From Apostichopus japonicus (taxonomy: Eukaryota; Echinodermata; Holothuroidea; Aspidochirotida; Stichopodidae): a DNA stretch of 64,000 bases. Positions 21,114 through 33,100 of the stretch are shown here, piece by piece; positions within the stretch are counted from its first letter, which is position 1; each line of letters starts with the position of its first letter. The notes beneath the pieces are model-generated. The model was not told the origin of the DNA. It did no database searches and saw only the letters and a list, made by a program, of their open reading frames with translations. Location: the NCBI RefSeq assembly GCF_037975245.1, contig NC_092583.1, positions 4,869,264 through 4,933,263 of the forward strand, in the 5' to 3' direction. Both the position numbers and the translations under genes were made by a program.

Positions 21114-24100
21114 ATGCCACCTAAGAAGAAGGCAGAGGAGTCAAAACCTATTCTGTTTGGTCGTCTTGGAACATCACTTAGAATAGGCATTGTGGGTCTT
21201 CCAAATGTTGGGTTAGTTCAAACAACTTTTCGTTATTACATTAAACTGAAACCTCATTTTACAATTGTGTTTTTGTTTGGCTTCTAAGGTTCTATCTTTC
21301 CATATTAGTAAATATTAGTTATTTTAAAAAACTGAATGATCAATTGTTATGAGTCTAGGTATCTGTAATAATTGTTACCTTTAAAACATTGTATGCTGCT
21401 TCCATGTTTATATCAATAGCCCACTTAATGTTGTACCTCATGCATGTAGAGGAAAAAACAAAGATTTTTAGAAAAAATTAAATCTATCCAACTAGTTTAA
21501 TTTTGCTCTTTACTCAAATTTATTAATGTAAAAGAAAAAACATATGGGACATTCATCAGGTTAATTTTCACACCATACATTACCTCAGTGTGGTCCTCTT
21601 TCATCTTACTATATACTTTATTTTATGTGCCTTAACTCTGCAGCAAATCAACTTTCTTCAATGTCTTAACCAAGAGTCAAGCATCTGCAGAAAACTTCCC
21701 GTTCTGTACCATCGGTATGTCTATATTTACCTTTATGTGTAGTTGTAGCAGACCAGTGGAGTACGTGAAGACAGGTTTAATGCTCTCTGCCTTCAAGTTG
21801 GTCTTCAGTGCGACAGCTAGGTGGATGGCCACCTAGACTTGTAGTAAAATTATTTCTTGAAGCAAATGATAAAAAGACTGTCTAGCAAATTATAAAGTTA
21901 TGAACACTTTTTAAGAAGTAGATTTAGAAAATATTTGACAAAAACATTCATGTTAATGTTGTTATAATGCAACCATCTTTGTGAACTGATACAGGACAAT
22001 AGTCAGGTGCTTTCTCTTCATGTATGTACACCATCTGGTTTCAGGTTAACCTAAAGTACCCTTAATATATGATCATCAGATTAGTCTATGGTTATATACG
22101 CATATTATCAATAGAACGACTCACATGCAGTGAAGTAGTAAGTACTTGGCACAATTTTAAGAAGTTTCTTCTCAGGTGAGGAGGGTAACAGCATCAAGAA
22201 CTCATTACAAAACAGTAATGAATCAGTTAGCACTTTGAAACCTGCTGTGAAATTGTTCAAGTGTTATCATGACCTCAGTAGGCTCAGTGCCTTCTTCAGT
22301 TCTGTTGGCAAAGTTAAATTTACCAGAGCAACTCTTTTATTGTCATATACCACTGTAAAAATGAGTCACGAGCAAGCATTTGAAATACATTTTGAATAGA
22401 ACTGAATTGACAGCAAGGGGGGAGGGGGTTGTCTTGTTTTGTGTGTATTATATGACCTTTTCAAAGCAATTCCTTACTTTGTGACCTTTGTACAATTTTG
22501 GTGATACATATGATGCAATATTTATATTTTCCTAAATATTCTGATAATTTCTCTTTACCTTTTCTTTCTATGCTTCACTGTGCTTCCTACCAACTTCCAG
22601 ACCCTAATGAAAATAAGTATTTTTTTATTTGCATTGTTTTTATTTTGTAGTGTTTAAATTAAAGAGATGAATAATAGATTTAAGAAGAAAAGTACAAAAT
22701 TGATAGAAGATTTTGTTTATGTTTTGTAGGTACGCCGTGTACTAGCTTAAGAATGGTTTATTGAAATTTAGTCTGTAACTTTGTATTTACAATACCTTTA
22801 GATACATACGTTTTTATTTGCAAAGATCCAGCTGTTTACCCCCAATTAACAGTTAATAAGTAATATTAATGAAATGTAGTTTAATTAGTTGACAAGAAAT
22901 TATTACATCATACTTCTGCAAATTGACCATTGAAAACAGGAATAGTACCATACCCACTTCTTCCAAGACCACATGAATTTTTATTTTTTTTATGATTGAA
23001 TATGCTTAAACATGATATTGGAGGGAAAGTACTACTTAGTAAAGAGTAAAAAAACTTTCAGCTTGGAATAGTTTCTGTAGTGTTGTGTGACAGGTCATCA
23101 TGTTCATCCACAATTGCAGTTTGATTGATGAAAGATGTTTTTGTTTTTTTGTAGATACGTCGAGTACCAGTACCGGATGAGAGGTTTGACTTCCTGTGTG
23201 ATTATTTCAAACCAGCAAGGTGAGAAGCACCTAACTTTGAGTTCTCCTAAAACCAGTGCTAGTTTGTTAGGCTTTTAATAGTATGCAGGGATGTGCCCAG
23301 GATTTCCTGAGTGCCGGGTATACTGATCGCCGTCCTGGGGGAGGGTTTAAGAGGGAGGGGAGTGCCCCCCTCCCCTTTGAGAAATTTTTCAATTTTTGAA
23401 GGTGCTCAGATGCCAAATGCTGGCACTTGTGTAGCTTTTTAAGCACATACACAAGTACTAGTTTTGCTAACAATTGACATTTTGTTTTTAGTGAAATATA
23501 TTACGTACCTGCCTGGTAAAAGTTATTAGTTGGTTTCAAAGAGATTTTAAGGGACCGATTCAGAGCAGTAAGTAATGTTTCTTGCATGCGTAATTGATGC
23601 ATTATTAGTCTGTATGGTTTTGGCATATGCTAGGCCCAATTTATGTTGAATGTATTGTCAGGAATGTCGGGATTTAAGATGAAAATAGTGCTGGGCGTTT
23701 GTTGTTTTGTGCGACAAGCCTTGAGGCATGCTGGTCATTTAAGGTAATGAAATTGTGTGTGCAAACTACTTCTTTTGAAAGTATATATATATTTCTAAGA
23801 CATTTTTGTTTTATATACACAGCAAAGTTCCAGCATTCCTTAATGTCACAGACATAGCTGGCTTGGTACAAGGTGCCCATGAAGGGGCAGGACTGGGCAA
23901 TGCCTTCTTATCTCACATCAGAGCCTGTGATGCCCTTTTCCACCTGATGAGTAAGTACATCTTTCCAGACGTTTTCCAATTTGTTGATAATGGCACATCA
24001 TTGCTTTTCAGATTTCCAGGGTATATTTTATTGTTAGGCACTTTAAGGATGGGCATCGTTTAAATTCATTCATTCACATCTGCAGTTTGTTGTTTCTTTT

Positions 24101-27100
24101 CACTTCCATGTTACAATTATGTTTGAGGTAAACACTTCCTTCCAGACCACATTCCAATGGATAAACATTGGTACAGAGGCAGAACGGAATCTATGGGATG
24201 GTGATGGCATGTGTTTGTGTGTGTATGTTACACTTCTATGTGACACTCAAAAAGTTCAAGGTGGATTAACTTCATGCTTAGTATGTGGATCCCTCTTATT
24301 GAGCACAAGAACCCTATTGGTCATTTGGGGTCAACAGATGTCAAAGTCTGAAAACTTTGTAAACTTCATAACTCAAAAAGTACTTCTTTGGTTAACTTCA
24401 CACATGGTATGTAGATCCAGCTTGGTGAGTACAAGAACCCAATTGCAATTGGTGGAGGTCAAAGGTCATTCGCAGTCAGCATTTCAAGTCAAAGTCTGAA
24501 AATCTTGTAAACATGATAACTCAAGAAGAAGTATATCTTTCTTGAACTTCATACTTAGTATGTAGATCCAGCTTGGTGATTGCATGACCCCTATTGAAAT
24601 TGGTAACTCTAGGTCAAAGATCAAGTGAGGTCAAAAGAGATCAAAGGCTGAAAACCTTTTAAACATGATAACTCCAAAATTAAAGATACAATTAATCTGT
24701 GAATTTTTAATGCTATGGTTGTCTTTTGGTAAACATAGTTTGGTCAAGTCCAATATTAGTTTTGTGAAGGGGCTCTATATATCTTCAACAATAAATTGAG
24801 TCATGCAGTTGTGAAATCTGCCTCAACGAGTTGATAGTCTTGCTTTAACACACTTACGGGCCCTTCTCAGTTTTCACCTCTCAAATGGTGAAAAATTGGC
24901 TCAGGGGGTCAATAGGTTATCTCAAATAGTGGGAAAATTGGCCATTTTCTCCATGATTTATATTCAAGGACTTTTGCTCTGGCAGTAAGTTGTGCAGATA
25001 TTTCAGTGTATAAACAATGTCATGTACAACTCACATTCATTAATAACAATTAAGGAATGGTTGCAAGGTGGCAGAGCTGATTTGCTAGCTCACAATTGGT
25101 AACAGAAAATGTCTCTTTATTCATACATCCATGTGTCTGTATTTCACCTAGGAAGACTATATTCTTTCTGGATATTGAAACATTTTGGAATAAAAATTCT
25201 ATGTATACATTCAAATCCTTACCAATGGATTAAATGGTTGATGGCCCACAAGGGAGTGTTACGAATGAGAGCTGAAAATCTCTGATCTTTTCTGGTTTTC
25301 ACTTTAATCCTTGGACAGATTTGACTCACCTGCTACAGTAGTCAGATACTTATTTTTAGTTTTGAGCAAATTGTATAAGCAAGGAATCACAAAGCCAACT
25401 GGCTCTGTGTTTGATTTACAAAGCAATTTCAGTTTTATGCACACTCAAAGGTACAGTGGGGATGAGGGAGTTGGGTTTTTTGTCAGAATATGTCATCTGC
25501 TAAGATGAGCATGCAGTGTGTGTCAAATTGACCATTTCTAACGATAAATTTTATATTATTATAATATAAATTTATTTATATTTTATAAATTAATATAAAT
25601 TTATATTGAAAACTCATATTTCTCTTAGTTTGGATTCTAATCCCAAATGCAAAAATGCTGCATTTTAGCCGCTTTGGTTGTAGTTTGATCTGCTTGTCAA
25701 ATCCTTAACCACTAGAGATAATAAACAAATAGAAAAACCTTTTTTGCAAGTCCTATTCTTGCTTTAGTTTGGGTAAACCTAGAAAAGTGGAAGTTAGCTT
25801 GTTTTTGAATGTGCCAACAGTACTCATTCTTTCGGTTAAAAAAAGCATTTGGCGAGGAGCAGGCAAAGTGTACGTAATTTGAACTCAAATTACCGTACAT
25901 TCAGGTCTGTTTAATATTATTTTGTGTTAATATTTCCTAATTAGCTGTGGTTTTTTACTATGTTGCTTTTTTGTGATGATAGCAAGAAGTTTTAAAGTTA
26001 AAATTGACTTACTTTTTCACCATACCGCTATGTTTCATGGTTTTACTCCAGGAGCTTTCACCGACGGCGACGTCACTCACGTGGAGGGAGAGGTCGATCC
26101 GGTCCGCGATCTTGACATCATTTTTGATGAGTTGAGACTCAAAGATATCAACTACTTGGAGAAACAGATCAACGACATCGAGAAGAAGGTCGTGCGAGGC
26201 GGAGACAAGAAGGTCAAACCCGAATTTGTGAGTACAATAGCCAAAGTGACCCATCCGGAGGCTCTCACTTTGATTACAAAACCCAAGTCATTTTTCATGG
26301 TGATTTAAATTGTAGATATGTGATTTATACACTTGTTGGACATTACTTTTAGGTAAGCTTAGTCTGGTGATCCTCCTCATGGTTAGAAAGCACAGCATCT
26401 TGAAACTCAACCCAAGTGATGAATTTTTTCGTAATATAAAGCTTTTTCTTTGCGACAGTTATTAATCTGTAATGTGAGGTATGTGCATCATATTAGCTGC
26501 TACTTTTACTCTTCTGAGGGTGCCTCAGTGTCTTGCTGGTCATGATCTTGAGTGCTGTGAGGGGGGAGGGGAGGGAGGGAGGAGAAGTTTTTTTCAACAT
26601 CAATGCAGTGCAGTAACAACTTCCTACATCTCATTTCTTCAGCAGAATGGTGTGCATAGTTGGAACTGCAGCACACGGTTAGAATTCTTTCTTGAAGAAT
26701 TGAGAATTAGTAGCCGTCACTTCAAGTTTCAAGTTTATTTTCCACTTTCCATATATATAAACAGTAACAGAGTCAATGAGTAATTTACTCACACTATGAT
26801 GAAATAACAATAAATAAAGTTCAAAATATGCTATAATGGAAGTGGAGGAACCAGAAGTAAGTAGAGACTTTTCGACTCTGGACCCTTAACAAACAAAAGA
26901 AAATTTCAAAATCACATAAGTACAGAGCGAGTAAAGAGATAAGGAAAAACAGAGAAAAAAAATAAGGAGGAAGCGAAGAAAGGTTAAAGCAAATCCATAC
27001 AAAGAGAAAATGTAACAACTCAGTGTGGGTGGTGTGTACTATTATTTAAAAGGTAATGCTTGAGTTTTCTTTTAAATGAGTTAAGAGTATTTGAGTTTTT

Positions 27101-30100
27101 GATATCTTGATCAAGTGAGTTCCAGATGTATATACACCAGTACTTCGTACTTGGGTTTGACTGTGGATAGTTTTGGAATATGGTTGACTTAAAGAGTGTT
27201 CATTCATACTTAGTAAAGATTCCTAAATCCTATTGGTCCATTCAGGTCAGCTGACCGTGGTTAATCCTGTGAGTAACGCACGGTAAAATTACGGGGCATC
27301 ACTTTAATAAATCTTTGGTTATATGTAACCAAAAATGTTTTGTTTCATGATTTTTCCCCCACACAAATGGTAGTGTATGAATGAACGGGGTTAATCAACG
27401 GTCTAGCGTGTGTTACTCACATTATTAATGCACTCCGGGTGTGATGCAAGCGATGCACTCGGCTCTGCTACGCTCTGCCCTTGTGCATCGCTTGCATTAT
27501 CCCCGATCGTGCATTAATCCTGTGAGTAACGCACACTAGACCGTTGATTAACCCCTCATTTATAACAATTGTTAAAGGTATGATATTCTGAGTTACTACA
27601 ACAGAAATTATTGAAAGCTACTGGGAGCGTACCTTTGTGAAATTTATATAAAAAAATCCCAAGTTGATAATGATTTAGGTCAAAGAGAGTAAGAATTTTA
27701 AGCTCTTTAAAGTGAGGTGGAGTATTACACCTAAAATGTGTATTACAAATATTACGAATGACACGTTTTTGTAGTCTAACCTTTCAAGTGTTGTTCTGTG
27801 AGTACATCCCCACAAAAGGAGACAATAGTTCAAATGAGGGAGCACAAGTGTGTTATACAATGTTAAAAGTGCACTCCGGGGTAAAATGGTTTTTAGTCTA
27901 TTTATGATGCCATTATATTTTGAAATTTTAATACAGATATTATGAACGTGTTCTTTCCAATTTAAATTTTCATCAATTGTTATTCCTAGAAAATTTGTAT
28001 GAGGTGATGCTTTTATCTGTTGACCATCTAGTACAACCATTATATTACTTGTGTCATGAATTTTATTGTCAAATATCATAAGTTTTGTTTTCAGTATATT
28101 GAGAGATAATTTGTTTCAATTCAGCCAGTTAGATATATGATGAAATTCACATTCGACATCCATTAGAGTATCATTAAGATTTTTATTTTGATAAAACACA
28201 GTAGTATCGCCCGCAAATAAGATAAAGTTAGATTTTCTGGACGAATAGTGAATGTCATTCATGTATAGAATAAACAACAAAGGTCCTAAAATGGATCCTT
28301 GTGGCACACCAATGTTACAAGTCAAGATTTGGGAGGAACTACTGCCAAACTGGACATAATTGATGATGCTCTCTTCCAGCTTCCTCAGATGATGGCAAAA
28401 TGATTACTAAGTCCATCTCAGACTTCTGACCTTATCATGGGCCATTTTTTTTGCCATTCTATTTTCAATCAACTTATTTCAAGTCCTGTAGAAGCTTTAA
28501 GCCACACTTTTGAGGATTGTGTCCACTCAGCCTTTACCTAAGCCTTAACGTTATGCTAGCTATATTTCTTTGCAAGGTTTAGAATCGGTCAGTTTTACAA
28601 ATAGTGTATTGTGTTCTCTATTACAGGATTTTCTTCAAAGGATTCATAAGTACTTAACAGAGGAAAAGAAGCCACTCAGACATCAAGAGTACAATGCCGT
28701 TGAAGTAAGTTTAACTTTGGACTAGATAAGCACACTTTTCTTCTGTCCCCCCTCCTTCTCCCCTTGTCCCCCCCCCATCATACCTCTTCTCATAGCTCTC
28801 TTCCACCCTTTTTTCTCCACACCTTTCTGCCTTTGTCCTTCTCCAGTTAATTCCCTACCCACTTCCCTTAATCCTCTCTTTGCCCTCCACTGTTTATCTC
28901 CTACCTCTCCTCTTCCCCTGTTGGTTTCTTTCTTTCTTCTCTCCATCCCTTGTCTACTAATCCCCTTACATCTATCTCTTTGTGTTCACCATGCTCATTT
29001 ACCTGTCTGTATTCTGTGCATGTCTTTGTCCCTTCTGTTACTGTTACTTGTCATTTAGCTTTGAAGAAGATCCTGCTAGGATCGAAACGTCAGGCCAACT
29101 TACTTTTACACATTCTCTTACACAGGCTGGATTAGCAGTTGGCTAACAGTTTTATTTTATTTAGATAAACACATGTATGTACATTCATGTCTGTGTATAG
29201 TCCTGTAGAAGCAGGCCAGGTTTACCAAGCTACAGTATGCCTGTGTACAATTTGACAGATATAACAGAATATTCACTGGATATTCTTAAATATTTGATAA
29301 GATTTGCCAAAATATAAAATGCAGAAGATTGTGTATTCCAATAAACCATCGCTTGTACATGGTATCAGTTTTTTTTTTACAAAGGAATGACCTTATGGTG
29401 ACCTTAGGGAACATGAGTGTTTGGTGATCGGTTGGGGCTAAGTCTGTATCCTGTTATAATTATGGGAAAACCAGTAACCAAGAAGTCAGACCCTGAAGTA
29501 TTAAGGATATTTTACCAGCAGACAAACAAAACAACATCTGTAGAACTGAACTTTTTTTTACTTTATCATTAAGTGAGAAGATTCTGAGATCAGATGAGGT
29601 TTTAATGTGTAACTTGATTAATCCTAAGTGGCACCTAGGCTACTCACCATAACACATTCCATGAGATTAGCTTATGTGCATGGGATTACTGCCAGTCGTT
29701 AGTTTAATAACTGCTCTATATAGCATCTAGAGAAAATTATACCCTTCATTTATTATAGCCTTAGCTTGAACTCATGACAGGGATTTTCTTGGTAATAAAC
29801 AATAGGAAACTTATATTGAAGAGAAATATATTCCACACTGCTAGTTGAAATCTCCCATCTCAATACCTTGCCCCTGACTCGAAATATGGTTCATTGAATG
29901 TAGTTATCATTTCTGACTGGCTAAACCTTTCAACTATGGCAGGAAGTTGGATCACAGTGGGGGGTCTGTGATTTCATCTGGTCAAATGCTCTTTAAAAGC
30001 ACTACTAAGGCTATTATTATCTTCTTGTTGATTTATTCTTGAAACCTGATACATTTGGAAGGTTGCATATTTGTCTGTACTAAGAATTTTATCAAATTTT

Positions 30101-33100
30101 TTTTTTGGTAGAAATATTCCTTTTCCCATGGATAAATGATTGCCAAACAAAGATATTTTCAGCTGAATTGTCCTGATGACATCATCCATTCTACTGTTGC
30201 CAGATGCATTATGTGTTAACAATCAACTTCAGCCACCAGAAAATCCTTTGTAATCCCATGCACTTTGTCTGTTAACTGTATCTTTGGGACACATAGGCAA
30301 AACAAAGCAAGCTGGAATACTATGTTAACAACTCGTAATAGAAATTTTGCTGTGTAAAGGTACACTTTGATTGTAAAAGACCACTAGTTTAATGTGATGT
30401 AATGGTACAAATTAATTTTAAAAACATTTCTTTTTGGACCAACAGATTGAAGTTTTAAACAAGCATCTCCTAATTACAGCCAAACCTATCATTTACCTTG
30501 TTAACTTATCAGAGAAAGCTTACATCAAAAAGAAAAATAAGTGGTGAGTTTACAGACTTTACAAAAGTGGTTCTCAACTTTTCTTCAGATGTTCATAACT
30601 AAAGTGAATAGTTAAGTGAATAATTAATTAATTAATAGTGATTGTATCCTAACTTCCAATACAGTTGTTGGTTAAGTGCTGGTAAAGGTGGGCATAGATG
30701 TTATGATATTGGGTGATGACATATAACACTTTAATATTCTACTAAGTAAGGAATGATAGTGTCCGTTGAGCTCTTGATTTAATATGCAGTCATATGTAAT
30801 GAAAAAGTGTCTGAAAGAATAGCATGGTGTCATAACATATGTATTGATTAATGCTATTGTTGTTGAATTGTGTTGAAGGGTGGGTGCCTTAGCTATATCA
30901 ATTGCAATCTTATTTTTGGAATTACTCAAAATGTTTGCTAAAATGACTGAATATTGGCCAACAGACTGACAAAGCTGATTAAGATATTTATGAATAAAGA
31001 TTAAAATGATGATAAGATTACCCCAAAATCCTCTTTATTTTAATTAATTTTTTAAACTTTATAAACTCTTTCAAATGTGTTAAATGGAGATTTGTCTTCC
31101 ATATTTTCATTGAGCTTGACAGAATTCAAGTAAAGAAAAGGTGTTTGTTTGATAAAGTTGCTAGGTTAGTGCAGCGTATGCCTCTTAATGAGGTTCATGA
31201 AACTCAATGGTCCATAAACTTTGCACTTTGCAGAATAAGTCCTTTCTTCTAGCCTGCCAGAAGCCTTATTACACTACAGAATGGAACCACTGGATGAGAA
31301 AGAAAAAAAATCATTTTTGTTGTTCCGTATGAATGCTGGTATTTTCATTGTACCAGTCCATTACGATATAACTATTGCTGTATTTCTAGTGTGCAAAGTA
31401 TGCTATGGCTGGCTGGGTACATTTTATTGTGGTTAATGTAATTGGTTCTCCAGGATAAGCCTAGATGGGTTTTTGAAAAAAAATAGTTCTTGGTGTAAGC
31501 AAAAACCAGGTAAATTCGACCTTATACACAGCCCATGTATAGGTGGGACAGTACAAAGTTGCTGCTGACAAAAGTCTCTCGCTGGGCATGTGCCTGGCAA
31601 GTAATGCATCGCTTAATGGAAATTAATGTAGGTTAGCTTATGATGATGATGATGACATAACAGCTAATAATGTTAATAGTCCAGGCATCTCAGTAACATC
31701 ACCCATCCCATCTTTGCTTACATGAGGAGAAGAAGAAAAAAAATAGATGAGATACCGTGATGCTAGTTGAAAGAGATTAATACAGTACTTGTTGTGTATT
31801 TTGATAAAAAGGTTACCGAAGATCAAAGAATGGGTGGACGCCAACGATCCCGGCTCTATGATTATACCATTCAGTGCTTCTTTAGAACTAAAACTCTTTG
31901 AGATGGAGACTGATGAGGAGAGGAAGAAATACCTGGAGGAGGCCAGCACTGTCAGGTAAGGTCACATGACACATACTTTTGTCTGTTGAAGCTGCCTCTA
32001 ATGTGTGATTCAATAGCGAAAATGTTTGTTGGTGGGGAAGCAGTAGGTTTTAGAGATGTAAAGCTCAAAAATAATTACAAAACAATTTTTTGGTATCTTC
32101 TGAGATGGAATTCGTTGGAAGTTCATATATAGAAGTCCCTCCCCCCTCAATGTAGAGTACAGGACCCAGGGGCGGACTGGGTCTTAAAACCGGCTGGGCA
32201 TTTTCCACCTAGACCAGTCCATTATTCAATGATATGCTACTTACATAGTGATCGCCGTCCTGGGGGAGGGGTCTAAGGGGTGTGGGTGTCCCCCTCCCCA
32301 GTGAGATCTTTACGAAGTTAAGGAATCCCTAGATGGAAAATGGTGCTATATTTCTCAATTGTGTAGGTTACAATAATCCGTTAAAAATGACCCAAAAATA
32401 ATTTTCCAGAAGCAACACTTGATTAAACTGAGGAAAGTTAAAAACGTTAACAAAAATAGACAAAAATAAATGTTTCAGACTGGATTTTATTTCGTTTTCC
32501 AAGCATTTTGTGAAAACATGCTTGAAAAAAATGGAAAAAACCTAAATAAAATCCATTAGCACGGACAGGTTGCCAATAGCACGTTCTTTTGTTACGAAGT
32601 AACATTGTGATTTCATGAGCTGATTCCCACAGAAAATGGGCTGTAATTTTTCCTGGCTCCCCAGCCCACCGGGCATTGCCCAAATGCCAGTGTGGCCAGT
32701 CCGCCACTGACAAGACCTCCCCCCCCCTCCTCCCCAATGTTGACTACAGGATGATAGGTGAAAAGTAGAATGTGTTTGTTAAAATTTGGCAAGTGTGATC
32801 TACATTTTGGTACTCAGTGTTGAATATACTACTCAGTCTTGGTTATACTGAATTACCTTAGAGTATTGTAGCTTTTTCAATACTCTGTATGTAGGAATAA
32901 AATGAAGTAGGAACTGTATCTTCAGAGAGAATGTGTTTTGCTTTTTTGTAGAGAATAACAACTGTAATTGCAGGAATGTACTTTTGTGTTTTTTTTACCA
33001 GCAATCTGGACAAAATCATCACGAATGGCTTCAAAGCTCTTTATCTGGAATATTTCTTCACCTCTGGGGAAGATGAAGTTAAAGCATGGACCATACAGGT

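Noticed and set aside
22601-22616. Ordinary GT donor at 22617 for OLA1 exon 3
   Set aside because: With the AG acceptor at 23154 it breaks the reading frame and inserts residues absent from the family. The AT-AC choice restores the conserved sequence exactly.
28722-28946. Charged 74-codon frame next to OLA1 exon 7
   Set aside because: It is the complement of a C/T-rich low-complexity tract in the intron.
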